Below, in pieces: positions 34,640-45,599 of a stretch of 64,000 bases of DNA (its first letter is position 1; every line of letters starts with the position of its first letter). Source of the stretch: Eumeta japonica (taxonomy: Eukaryota; Arthropoda; Insecta; Lepidoptera; Psychidae). A model generated the notes under the pieces. That model was not told the DNA's origin. It was given only the letters and a program-made list of their open reading frames with translations, and ran no database searches. Made by a program: the position numbers and the translations under genes. Location: positions 62,001 through 126,000 of the forward strand of contig BGZK01001039.1 of assembly GCA_005406025.1 (NCBI GenBank). The letters run 5' to 3'.

Positions 34640-35689
34640 TCGCCCGTATACCGACTTTACAGGCAACCAAATTTTTTTATGAATTCTGAATATCTCCTCT
34701 AAATATGGGAATGAAGAAAACTCTTGGATTTGAATTTACTCGACTATCAGGTTGTTTCATGTTATTTTTGAGTATTCTATTAGTTTTATTAGTAATACAA
34801 TATTTTGTATTTTTTGAGCAAAAGAGCGCACGCAGTCTTGGAGATCCTTGGCCATCATTGTCAGAGTGAATCGGCGTTTGGAATATACGTAGGTGGTAAT
34901 TTTAAATTCAATATTAATATATGTGTGTATATCAAGTGCAATTCTATTGGCTGTGAAATAAATACATTTTTGATTAGATTTGCTTTATTAAAAAATTGAA
35001 AATTTTCTTGTTGAAAGAATGAAATGCAATTCCATGAGAGAGACTTCAAATATCCAAGTCGTTATCAAAAATAGTTGAAGAAATACTTCATATTTAAAAA
35101 AAAACAAATAGGTACTATATTAGATTCTCCTTTATTTTTTAATTTACATTTCAATTAAAAGCATATATTTTAAAAACATCTGCTAGCATTTAGTTCTGTT
35201 TTGAATATAATGTCTGTTGCACTATAATAATAATTTGTAGTATTTAAAAATATAAGTTTTTTAAATTTTACAAATTATGAACGTAGGCCGCGAAATTTTG
35301 TATTATAAACGTGGCTCCATTTTTATCTGTACACCAGTGCGACAAGTGGCTTGAATTACGTAGACAATGTAACAATTTTAAGTTTGAAGTTTATCGACGA
35401 CGTTCGATATAACGTTGAAGGGTGCTTCTTACTGGGTTCGACACCGGCCGGCTTAGAAACAGAAACAACTCAGAGGTATGGTTCGATGTGTGATGTAAAG
35501 CGGGGCTAGAACTAGGTTGGCTCACTCAAAGCTACGCACAGGAACTTGACTGTGACCGTGAAGTAAATATCAGAACGAGTGACTTGCCCGCCTAGTTAAT
35601 GTCCGCAGCTGCGTCAGTGTGGACTCGGTAGAATGAATTTCTACCGTTTTCCATTTTAATTTAGTTTTCTATTTCATTCCGAAACGGAA
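34640..35689. other. Intergenic, nothing certain
   Basis: AT-rich except a mixed-composition patch at 35430-35600. No supported exon. Confidence 0.5.
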
Positions 35690-35835
35690 ATGATTGGAGC
35701 CACTACCAGTCGCAGTTCTGACTTGGACGAAGTCAATCAGGCTCTTATTATCGACGCCGATTTCACACTTAATTTTGACCACGGTCTCGTTTTCAATTCG
35801 GGTCTCGATCCTGGCTCTCGATTCCCTTCCCCGTC
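35690..35835. repeat. Degenerate hexamer array, reverse orientation
   Basis: Words such as GTCTCGTTTTCAATTCGGG and TCTCGATCCTGGCTCTCGATT keep a six-base period. The - strand translation is dipeptide-like (RESRARIETRIENE). Confidence 0.55.
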
Positions 35836-36194
35836 TACATAATATTGTTGTTTTAAAGTATGGCATTTGAAATTTTTAAAATTTATAATATAAAATTAAT
35901 TTAAATTTGATGCGGTGCGTTTTGGGAACGATATTTTTGGCAATCTGCCTTATGCCGATTGAGGGGCGGACGCCTAGGAAAATTAAAATTTGTGTTTGTA
36001 TGTATTTTGAAATCAAAAATTCGAAAAAAATTCAGTTTCATGGAAAAAAATTTAAAAAAATGGACCTAGACAACTACGTTACTTATCGGCATATACTGTC
36101 TTTCAAGTTGCATAAAATTACATACAGTGTGCATAATTTATGAAGATCGATTAAGTAGTTTCGGATTTCATCGCGGACCGACGTCGCGACATTG

Positions 36195-37223
36195 GAATGT
36201 TATGTATTAGGATAGATCTTTTCGAGCCGAGCACTATTAGAAACGCCCAGCGTCGCACGGCGAACTCAAAACTAACGGACTTTTGCGGTCGGAACCTTTA
36301 TGGTGTGTCGTCGTCGAGTCTTCTGCAACCGTTTCCAGCTACAGATGCAGGCATGGCCCTATGGCTCGGACGCGGGCTTCGTCTCGTGGGGGAACGATGC
36401 CCCCATGGGTCATATGAATGGGTGACCTCTGTGTACCTTATAGCGCTTGCCTAGGCTGGCGCTTTGTCTCCTTTCGAGGGGGAAGAGTCTCGAAGGAGTT
36501 GGTATCCACCATGAGGTTTCTCGTGTTGAGGCGCCAGATTGTGGAGTGATAATATTGAGCCTTTGTCTGCACAGTCAACAAGCTGAACAACAGGCGTCGC
36601 GCCAGTAACCGGACGAATTCCTCTATGGTTTGCATTCTCAGGTCTCTGGCTATAATGTCGTTCTTGACGTACCACCCAGCTCTCGCGATCATTTGTAACA
36701 TTATATTTTGTTAGGCTTGGAGTCTTCGACGCTGCTGCTCCAAGCACAGTGCATACCAGGCCGGTGCAGCATAGGTCAGACGGGAGCGGATATAACAATT
36801 ATATATTGTTATTTTTGTTCTCTGGGAATCCTGGACAGGCCGCAGTTTGGCTCTCGACGCCCGGCTCTGTTGTATGGCATAGTCCACTTGGGGTATCATT
36901 CGTAGCGAGCGGTCGATATATACGCTCAGATATGGAATGCAGGACTTCCACTCTACGTCTTGTTCCCTTAAGCCTAGTTGATTTGGCATGTTCAGCGATC
37001 TGCCTGTGAGTAGAGTAGTGCAAGGGTGACGCTGGCCCGAGCGCGACGGGCTCGGTGCTCGTCCGTCCGAAAAGCCGAAGCTCATTAACGAATTCGACTG
37101 CGTCCCGGCCGAGTCGTTCGGGTGACGACACCAGCTCGGGCTATCGGCGTATGCTCGAACAGCTTTTCGTCGGACGTGACGCTTTCGCCTCGCCGCCTTA
37201 AAAAGTATCTTGGACACGGCCAC
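36195..37223 (-). pseudogene. Jockey-type non-LTR retrotransposon, 5'-truncated 3' end
   Basis: Reading the - strand across three frames gives the end of a LINE reverse transcriptase ORF: VEWKSCIPYLSVYIDRSLRM, PQVDYAIQQSRASRAKLRPV, YIRSRLTYAAPAWYALC, QQRRRLQA, then IARAGWYVKNDIIARDLRMQ and a final LHNLAPQHEKPHGGY. These are the thumb/C-terminal motifs of jockey-clade LINEs (YLGVxIDRxL, TYxxPAWYAL, AGAxWYVRNxxIxRDL). Frameshifts separate them. The 3' UTR runs to about 36195; there is no poly(A) tail that I can see. 5' truncation is normal for such elements. Confidence 0.8.
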
Positions 37224-37236
37224 TTTAGCCTGCCGT

Positions 37237-37278
37237 CTAGCATGACGCCCTAGACAAGGGTCTAGAGTGTCATGCTAG
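37237..37278. repeat. Imperfect hairpin next to the LINE
   Basis: CTAGCATGAC (37237-37246) pairs with GTCATGCTAG (37269-37278), and inside it CTAGAC pairs with GTCTAG around an AAGG loop, with a 3-by-3 internal mismatch. Confidence 0.8.
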
Positions 37279-37299
37279 GCCTGGAGGAGAATGTACGTC

Positions 37300-38379
37300 G
37301 GTTGGGGACCTGCCGCCGGTAATAAATTGCATACAAATCCCTACGCGGAATTTTCCATGATTCTTCTTTCCAGGGCGTGTCCGTTTAACGTAATGTGTGC
37401 CTTTTCTTACACACAATGTTTATAACTAACGGTCCAGTATCTATTTCGTTTTCATTGTTTTTTTTTTGAAAATTCTAGAGATCTCTACTTATCGCTAAAA
37501 ATAAGGAAGCTTATGTTATTTATGAACATAATGTTACAATAAATAATAAAAACTCATTTGGAAGACAATTTAAATGGTATTTACGTTACTACTTTTTAAA
37601 ACCATTTCAGAAATTTCAAATGCTTATAAAAACTAATCTTTACGATAGCAGTTAAGAAAGTGATTTTAAGATCATTGCAGTTGCGGTGCCATTCTTTAGA
37701 AGGAGAATCGGCGGTAAAATTAAATCTCACTGAAACATTCTGATATAAGAATACATATGTTAGATCTCAGATATACAAATATGTAGGCACTGACGGCATA
37801 CAAAACAACACAATATCCAAACTTTACAATATTTTAATTCGTTTGACGTGAACTAGGAAGCCTGACTGCTACGTTACATATTCTCCTCTCACTATTTAAC
37901 GCTATTTCTCATTCTGATATCTTCTTAGCATTAGTAGAAATCCCTTACAAATGTTATTGTTTATAACGACATATTCTTTATTGTTATAGTCGATATGTTG
38001 TTACATTTCGACTATAGTGACCAAATACATCAGTTCTGACAAGTCACGAATGACAGGACACAGAGTGACATTTGTTAAGTCATTAGAATATCTTATGGAA
38101 TTCAACGGACCATCGCCCATCACCACTCACCCCCCCGCGCCGCACGCCGAACGACTCGCTGTCGTTATTTAGTGCGCTTGACCACACACTAGCACTGGTG
38201 TATGTTTACGGGTGTTTGATAAATGCGTCATAGAATGAACAACCTGTCTTATATATATGAGTACTGGAAATAAATTATATAAAATTTCTATATAGACATT
38301 TTCTTTTGTTACCATTTTGATAGTACATTTTTTTAAAGTTTATTCGAAGTGCAAACGAGCGGGCGAGTTATCATAGAGC
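37300..38379. other. Intergenic, nothing certain
   Basis: AT-rich. A GC-richer patch at about 38100-38230 (runs of C, CGCGCCGCACGCCG) may be transposon-derived; no ends found. Confidence 0.45.
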
Positions 38380-38640
38380 AGATAGTCACCGCCGCCCATG
38401 GACACTCACGGCCCCAGAGGAACCATCGGTGCGTTATTAACCTTTTAGGAGGGAATAGGATATCCGATGGAGGGGAATCGGGCTGATAGAGGGGGAAATA
38501 GGGAGTGAACCATCGGAGCTCTCACTCAGTAGACTAAATTCAATGGAGGAAGCCGCTACTTCAGGTCCATATTCTGTGAGTGAGCCGGTGCATGTTTTGT
38601 GCTGCAGCCAAATCTGCCACAGCATGGCTCTACCACAGGA
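38380..38640. repeat. Dispersed repeat, copy 2 (related to 33545-33840)
   Basis: Begins CCGCCCATGGACACTCACGG, continues GGATATCCGATGGAGGGGAA and ACTTCAGGTCCATATTCTGTG and ends in a CTGCAGCCAAATCTGCCACAG-like segment. It resembles a family common in Lepidoptera that starts CATGGACACTC. Confidence 0.6.
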
Positions 38641-38644
38641 GACA

Positions 38645-40160
38645 GTGAAATGAAAAGTAACATTATTCAGTTACCCAATACTGTCGTGCATGCAGGCCCA
38701 CTGTACAAACTTTTATGGTTGTCTGTTTTGCGAATAGTGTTTAAATAATTTTAACTGCGACAGTAAAATGAAAGTAGTGTCCAGATAGAAGGCAAGAGAA
38801 CCGACAGACGGAGCGGCCCCGGGGTGTTATAATATGCATTAAGCTTTTTTTATGACGAAGTTATAACTGCTTATAACGACCGAATTTGGCGGTCCCTCGC
38901 AATATCATTGTAACAGATTTCCGCTGTATTTAAAGTGTATTTGTGGAATTTTAATTAGCTAATGAAACTAATTCAAATTTAAAATTAATTAAAAGAAGTA
39001 ATAGCGTTATTTATTTAGAATGATAAATGACGTATATTTCAATACAAGGCGATGTTATTACTAAATTTTAGTATTATAAGCGAGTATACAACGTTCCACT
39101 CCTAGGCATTGTTCTACTCCAAGAAGGGTTATAGGGATGTTGAGGTCAAATAAAACGATTGAGGCTATTATTTTATTTAACAGTCTTCTAATTAATGTGC
39201 GAATTAATTGTTAACATTTCTCATAAACATCTTGCGTATGTGTTTTTAACTGATTTTTGCTGAAACAAATCAAGAGCATGAATTACAAAGAAATTCACCA
39301 AGTACATTCTAAAAAATGAACCTAAAATGGATACTTAATCGAAAAGGAATTAACTTAGATCAAAGTTATTAGTAATAAATATATCGATGCAGTACTATTT
39401 TAAGAATGTGTTATAACGAATTAATAAAGCGAAATTTTATATTTTTTGCGTTTATGATTTTGAAAGTATTATTTATTTGGTCGTTAATAAAATAAAAATA
39501 TAAATGAGAACGCATTTCTGCATAATAATTAATTGTAATTCTTTCTTATATTACTCTATGGAAATATATGAAAGTTTTTAAATTTGAAAATATCAGCACA
39601 TGTCAATACACGCTCATTTATTGAAATACCTTTTGTTTCATAAATAGTTAGAGTTATTTTTTACGTAAATAAAATATCCATTCAAACAGCAAAGGTAGCG
39701 AAATCTAAATCTAGAAAAAGTCGGGTCTGTAGCAATAGATGACTGGGTTTTTAGGTCACCGGAACATTTCGATCAATATCAGACCCTTAAGATAAAGGAA
39801 TGCGAACTCGGAGTAAATCAATATACATATTTTAAATAATCAACTAATTTGCTATGTTCCAGTTTTGATGGATCAAAGCCTAGATGTTGGCCCAGGCTAC
39901 GCTTAATTTACCTATGAAATCATCATAAAAACAGTCTAATAATTTTGGAGACTATCGTGTTCAGACAAACTTAAAGAAATGTAGACTGACAATATGCCTT
40001 GTGAAAAGTTTACGACTTTTAGTCAGATTTTGTCACGTACGACAAGAACCGTGAACTTCAACCTCCCGTACATTCGAAACTACGTCTGCGGTCCCGTCCG
40101 AATCGTTTTACATAATTTGCGTGCGGCTGCTCTCGCGAGGAAGTCGTGGAATACACGCAA
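38645..40160. other. Intergenic, nothing recognised
   Basis: AT-rich sequence with no supported exon. Confidence 0.5.
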
Positions 40161-40310
40161 GCAGTGCCGTAAATAGGGCGGTGCCACCGGTGCCCAGGCA
40201 CAGGGCGTAGGCTCTGGGGGCGCAGAATGGCCAGACCAGGCACTATTACTTTTGGTTTGCTCCTGATGAGTTCCCGCTGCGCCTCTAGTCCTCGATTCCA
40301 ACAACCATAC
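40161..40310. repeat. hAT-like element end
   Basis: CAGTGCCGTAAATAGGGCGG followed by a CCGGTGCCCAGGCACAGGGCG block resembles the ends of lepidopteran hAT-type elements. The opposite end and a target duplication were not found. Confidence 0.3.
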
Positions 40311-41270
40311 GTACCTACATGCCATCAAAACCGTCTGTTGTTGGTAGTTGTGAATAATCTTTGTAAATATTTTCAAATAAACGCCTTTTCACAAATTCAT
40401 ACTTAAACGCAATTAATATTATGCTACCTTCCTTATTCAAAACTCTACCATACCAAGTACTTAAAATTAAATTAATTTACCGTTTTCTGAAACTTTGCAG
40501 GGTGTTATTTTGTTATAGAAATATGAAGACCGAAGTGGCCCAAAAATTAAATCTTAAGCGTCAGGATGGGCAACGCATTTGCACTAGTGAACTTGCGTTT
40601 GAGTTTTAGTGAGTCAGATACAGTGGGTGGTATAATAGGTGAAGGGTCCACTTAAATAGCTCGTCTGCTTGTTTGCCCGTACCAGTTCTAGTTATTTAAA
40701 AAAATAGATTTTTTTTTTCCAAAATATTAGATAATTGTTCCATCAACACCAAGGTCCTTGTGCTTTATTTTATAACCCTGAATGAAATAAAGTGGGCCTA
40801 TACATAGCATTTCTCTAGCTAGGCTACCTATGACACCGAATAAAACAAGGGCGCAATTATCGAAGCTCGCACAGGGCGCAGGAGAGGCTACAGTACAGCA
40901 CGCAAGCACACAAAAAAATATCTTGAGACGTTTCGAGTGATTCAGCGAAGTGAGAGATCATGTTCGGACCCCGGTCGGCTACGGACTGGGAATGACGAAA
41001 GACCCAAGACTAGGTCGGCAGCCAGGAGTTGTAGCGTTTAACTTCTTCCTTCCCAAGTCGCTACCGCCGAACACACTCGACATATACTTACAATTCTGAA
41101 AACGAAATCATTAAGACTGCACTTGGAATTGAGTGAATCATTACATTAGGAGTAAATTTAAGACTGAAATTAAACATGGAGCTTTTATTCAGCTATATTG
41201 AAATTGAAAACGTAATCGTTACCAGGTTTTAGGTTGCGAAATTGGAGTTATATGATTGTTGATTTGTCTG

Positions 41271-41799
41271 CAGGCGTTTAATCCACAATACAGAAATGAG
41301 GTAGGCACCTGATCTCGACAAAACGGACGACTCAGCATTGAAGGTGGAGCAGCCCCTTGGGTCCGTCGCACGCCGGGCGGCGCGCGCGCGGCCGGGCGGG
41401 CTCGGTGCCGAATATGAAATTGCGAAATAACTGTTCATCGGCGCTTATTTTCCTTTTATTTCCCGCGCTGGAACCATCTCCGTCGTCGATTCTGTCGTTG
41501 ATGTAAAAGAAAAAAAAAACATGAATAACACTTTTTGAAGCAAAACATTTTTGGCTCTTTGTGGACGGAAGTAATCCGTTTACCTAAATTCCCACACATT
41601 ATTTTAATTATGAAGACGTCACCAAAAAATATAGTCGTAACATTATCTGTCACAGTGGTAACCGAAACATTTTCTTGCAATTGCGCCTGACAATATATAT
41701 ATTTTTTATAACAAACTCCCCTTACAGTGTGCTGTGTGTGGGAACACGTTTGAAACGACGACATGGTGGTACATACACGAGCATGTGAATTTTGAATAA
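41271..41799 (+). CDS. Weak candidate: small exon plus terminal exon with a Cys/His finger-like segment
   Basis: Two + strand pieces have good splice signals. 41271-41297 (27 nt, AFNPQYRNE) lies between TTGTCTGCAG and GTAGGC. 41728-41799, preceded by CTCCCCTTACAG, reads CAVCGNTFETTTWWYIHEHV then NFE and TAA. The latter has Cys-x2-Cys-x12-His-x-His, close to but not a standard C2H2 finger (the His spacing is too short). Both pieces are phase 0 and AATAAA overlaps the stop. No upstream exon, start codon or known family supports it, and the surrounding sequence could be a decayed mobile element. Confidence 0.18.
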
Positions 41800-42268
41800 A
41801 TTTTTTTGAATAAATTTTTATGCTATCACGCCTGCGCGTTGTGTCGCAACGAACGAGAATTACAATCAGAAATCTCAGCGGGACAGACTAGGTATATAAA
41901 GTGATCGATGACCGTGTTGAATAAGTTTCTTGTCAATGGCGATTAAAATTGCTATGGTTTTTCTTAATCAGACTTAGCAGTAATTGCGATAATGTGTGCA
42001 CTCGCTTCATGTTATATTGAAAAAATAATTTATATGTTCATTAAAATATTAATAATGTCACCAAATGTAGTTTTTCTTTTACTTACGTAGAAGTATAACC
42101 TGTAATACACAACATGCTTAGTTGTTATTCGATTGGTATGTGTCGTGTCTGTAGTATAACTCTCGCATTTACTTAGAAAGAAGAGTTCTTGTAAATATAG
42201 TAGAGATGTTGTTGTATTTGGAAGAAAATCTAGGCTAATAGTGAATGTTAATATCAAAGAATATTTAC

Positions 42269-43735
42269 CCCAGTTTTTTAGCTACCTCTTTCGCATCGAG
42301 GCCTGTAACAAAAGATTTATTTAAAGATTATACCATTTTGGGCATTTTGTTTTTTCAACTCCGATCCAATACCGCAGTATAGAATATAAGACTGTACGAT
42401 ACAGATAATTCGTCATTTACGAGAGTGTTACAGAATTCTAGTGAAAACTGGAATATAAAAGGACCTAGTAAACGGTATTTAGGTCGTAATACGATTAAAA
42501 ATTTCTTTTAGCTCATGCACTTGAATAGAATATGCTTTTTTCAAATTAAACTGCAATTTTTGCTCGTGAGCTTTTCGGTGGAAAATTTAGAAATTTCATT
42601 ACCCTCACTGGTGGATGAAGCATTACAATAAAATAATTAGAATGTAAATAAATTCCGTAATGTTCAAAGAGATTCGTTATGAATGGTACATAAGTCGAAA
42701 ACAGTGATTTTACAATCACATGCAATAACAAATGATAGTAAAGACAAAAATTAACTATTACAAAGTTCCTTTCCCGTCTACGTTAATTATCAAAACCTAC
42801 ATCCGCTAAGGTATAATGCGTTCTTAAGCTTTCACCTTGCGAGTTTTCTAGAATCTAGATAATAGGTATTGCGCTTATTGTTGTGTAATCAGTTGGATCA
42901 TTGGATGGATCAATGGACCTCGATCCGTTGGAGTCTAGACCCGGTCACTACAAGGACCAGATCGGCGGGCCCTCAGGACGTCTTTCAATCGTAGGAAGTT
43001 GAAACCTCTCTTTGTTTCCGCAAAGGTGTCTTTGTTTATTCCATAGTGAACTTAGATACGATAGTTACAGAATTTTCATAGGTCTAATAAAAAAATTCTA
43101 CAGCTTCGAGAAATAATATTTCTTGGTAAAAAACCACACAATGTCTAAAAAAAGGGAAACGCCAGTGGACTTCGAAAAACGACGTTTTCTAAAGAAGAAA
43201 TTTCCAAATATGTTTATGTTTTATTTCATTGCGTTGTCACTGTGACATGACCAATAAGTTTATGTTCACAATGCTGGTTGTAAGGAGATCAGCATTCACA
43301 TGCTAGTTAGCAGATGCGTAAAACTTAGCATTTCGACACATTTAATAGGCTTCGCCATCCTTTGCTGAAATAATTTTTTGCCTTTATATTATATTGATTA
43401 AAGTGAATCTCTCGTGTCGGCACACCCGAATGAATGCAAAGGAACACCCTTTTCACTCTTGAGCTACCTGATTCGGAAAAATGATAATAACATTTTTAAT
43501 TTGTTAGCTAACTAAAAGTTGCCAATAAAAGGAGAGAAAATACTTTATTTATATGCTCGTTACACAGTTCCGTTTAACATTTTTTAAGCATTAAAGTACA
43601 AAATTGAATATTGTACGTTAATTCGAATGAGATTTCAGTACCGTATTCGCTCCAAAAATTCTTGGGGAACAGGAAACCGGTGGACATCGCCTCCCGCAGA
43701 GCGAGCAGCAGCAGCAACAACACAGCTGTTCGCAT
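42269..43735 (-). CDS. Secreted protein, first two coding exons (3' part not found)
   Basis: Exon 1 is 43735-43642 and exon 2 is 42302-42269. The ATG sits one base inside an acceptor (AGTTTCAG then GATG), implying a 5' UTR intron. Residues 1-18 are a strong signal peptide (MRTAVLLLLLALREAMST), followed by GFLFPKNFWSEYG. Exon 2 (34 nt, GTTACAG acceptor, GTAAAT donor) adds LDAKEVAKKLG in phase. The start MRT, the acceptor touching the ATG and the - orientation all recall the lipase at 20.8 kb, so this may be a diverged lipase-family neighbour. No later exon was recognised between 42.27 and 31 kb. It could equally be a short secreted peptide gene with tiny exons. Confidence 0.4.
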
Positions 43736-43849
43736 CCTGAAACTGAACAATTGATGATCAGGTTTTCGGTTTTGACCTTGTATTCTTATTGACTAAGATA
43801 GCTGTTTAAGCCTAAGAAAAAAAATATTATCGAAGTATTAATAAGTCGC

Positions 43850-43975
43850 AGCCTCTTTCGATCGACGTACAGAAGAAAATGCCTATTGTCGATCCTAATC
43901 ATTTCAATCTGAATTCCATCCTCATCCCTATCCCCATACTCTTCTCTATGCACATCCTTGAAGGCCATATTCAAA
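43850..43975. repeat. Degenerate hexamer array, reverse orientation
   Basis: CTGAATTCCATCCTCATCCC and TATCCCCATACTC-type words; the - strand translation is dipeptide-like (YGDRDEDGIQIEMIRIDN). Confidence 0.45.
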
Positions 43976-43979
43976 TTCC

Positions 43980-45090
43980 TTCCCTACAAATATCTCGTAA
44001 CCAGCAATCGTCCGTGAACCGTTTGTCAACTGTGCATAAAAAATGAAGATTTTAGGTAACTGATGCAAATCGATATAAAAAAATTTTTGAAAGTAAAAGT
44101 TGATAGTAAAAAATGTAAATAAAAGGACGTCTCAGAATTAATTTCTTGATATTTCAATATGTAATACTAATTTATAGATAAAACATTCAAAACCACAGAA
44201 TTGTTTTTCAAGGTTAATCGTGAACACATCCCCTTTTTTTTCCTGCACTTTCGCATATACCGGTTCAATCCACAAGTTGCATCACCATTTACAGTGCACT
44301 TTACAAAGCATCAATCAAAATCGGTTCAGTAGTTTTCAGTAATAGTATTAGGTTTTTTATAAAACTCGACAATGCCTGCACCTCTGCTCCGCCACCATGC
44401 AAATAGAACTGTCTAGGAAAATGGAACGAGCGCCAAAGTCAATAACAATATAATACTGAATCACTCAGTTAATTCTCTTATATATAAAACTTGAAGCAAA
44501 TTAACATCGAACTGTTTAATGAAACACTGTATTAACGTCCGTACGCTTGATAAAAGTTAAATGGCTTTGTACACTTATCAAATGATAACAAACAGTTAAT
44601 TTTGTAAGTCACCGGAGTGGATAAGTAATATAAATTTCAATTTGATTCGATTCCATGTAAATGATTATTGTTTACAGTTTTTTGTAGTATTCTGCACCAA
44701 AAAGGAATTTTTGGCGTGTTCTAATGATTGATTTAATTCTTAATTATCAGTTATCTATGCATATAATAAAAGCCTAAGGAATCTAATTCTGTAGATTATT
44801 ATTTTTTTTAAAAAGTTGGTTCACGTTATACAAAACCCGAAATAGCTGCTTTGAAAATTTATGTCCGTTTGTCTGTATCTCTGTCTGCTTTTGTTCAAGC
44901 TTCACTCAAAAATTAATGGACTGATTTGCTAGTGTCAATAAAACACTTTTCGTGTTTTATTAACAGTATTCTATTGTTTTACTTAGAACATAACTCATCG
45001 TGTTGCATTACTTAGGGGCTAGACATAAAAAAAAATCAGATTTTTCCCTCTTTTTCGTTTGAAGTACTTACAGAATAGATTTGGACCAAA
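43980..45090. other. Intergenic with repeat debris
   Basis: Around 44230-44360 and 44820-44960 are short pieces (AAAATCGGTTCAGTAG, GTCCGTTTGTCTGTATCTCTG) that resemble the common lepidopteran repeats. No gene supported. Confidence 0.4.
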
Positions 45091-45369
45091 ATGTACATAC
45101 CTACCGTTAGATTTTTTGACAGTGCAAGTGTTCCAGAAAAAAAATATGTTCTACTATTCATAACTTTCTTATTTTTTAAACCAATAAAATTTATGAAAAG
45201 GCACAAATCTCGCTACAAACATGGCTTAGAAGAAGACCCCATTACACAACCTCGAATATTTTCTATAGATGATGAAAGAAAACGAAGAAATGAAGACCGT
45301 TTTCATGTCCTTTTAAAACGTTGTCGTGTGCGTAATCCCCACACGAACGAACTCGTGGGCAACAGTTAG
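45091..45369 (+). CDS. Weak candidate: 92-codon open frame of unknown nature
   Basis: An acceptor-like CTTACAG (45066-45072) precedes an open frame that carries a hydrophobic segment (KKYVLLFITFLFFKPIKF) and then a very charged tail ending RVRNPHTNELVGNS and TAG. I do not recognise it. Next to it lies a Harbinger-like start, so it may be transposon-derived or chance. Confidence 0.15.
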   Translation: MYIPTVRFFDSASVPEKKYVLLFITFLFFKPIKFMKRHKSRYKHGLEEDPITQPRIFSIDDERKRRNEDRFHVLLKRCRVRNPHTNELVGNS

Positions 45370-45459
45370 TCGTCATATATAGTTCAGCCTAAGCCTCGTA
45401 CACGCTGGCGTTTTTTAGCGGCGCCGCTGTCAGAGCAGCGCTATTGCATTAGCCGCATC

Positions 45460-45573
45460 ATGGGTTCCGACGAGGAAGTGCTTGTACTTGCTTCATTAAT
45501 CAAAAGAAAGCTCATTCGGCCCAGTCACGACGATGGTGTCGTGACCGGGCCGAATGTAATGCGTGCGAAGTAA
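45460..45573 (+). mobile_element. Harbinger-like transposon fragment with hairpin
   Basis: ATG at 45460 opens MGSDEEVLVLASLIKRK, resembling the acidic-then-LLxLxxxxRR start of PIF/Harbinger-type proteins. The frame then runs into a 19-bp hairpin (45513-45556) and stops at 45571. Upstream GGCGTTTTTTAGCGGCGCCG may belong to a terminus. The rest of the transposase is missing. Confidence 0.35.
45513..45556. repeat. 19-bp inverted repeat, one mismatch, 6-nt loop
   Basis: CATTCGGCCCAGTCACGAC (45513-45531), loop GATGGT, GTCGTGACCGGGCCGAATG (45538-45556). The single mismatch would be a G-U pair in RNA. Confidence 0.9.
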
Positions 45574-45599
45574 AACCACATGGAACGATGTATTTTCTT

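Noticed and set aside
41456..41764. 102-codon - strand open frame
   Set aside because: It does not join in phase with the secreted-protein exon ending at 42269 and matches nothing known; possibly a transposon remnant.
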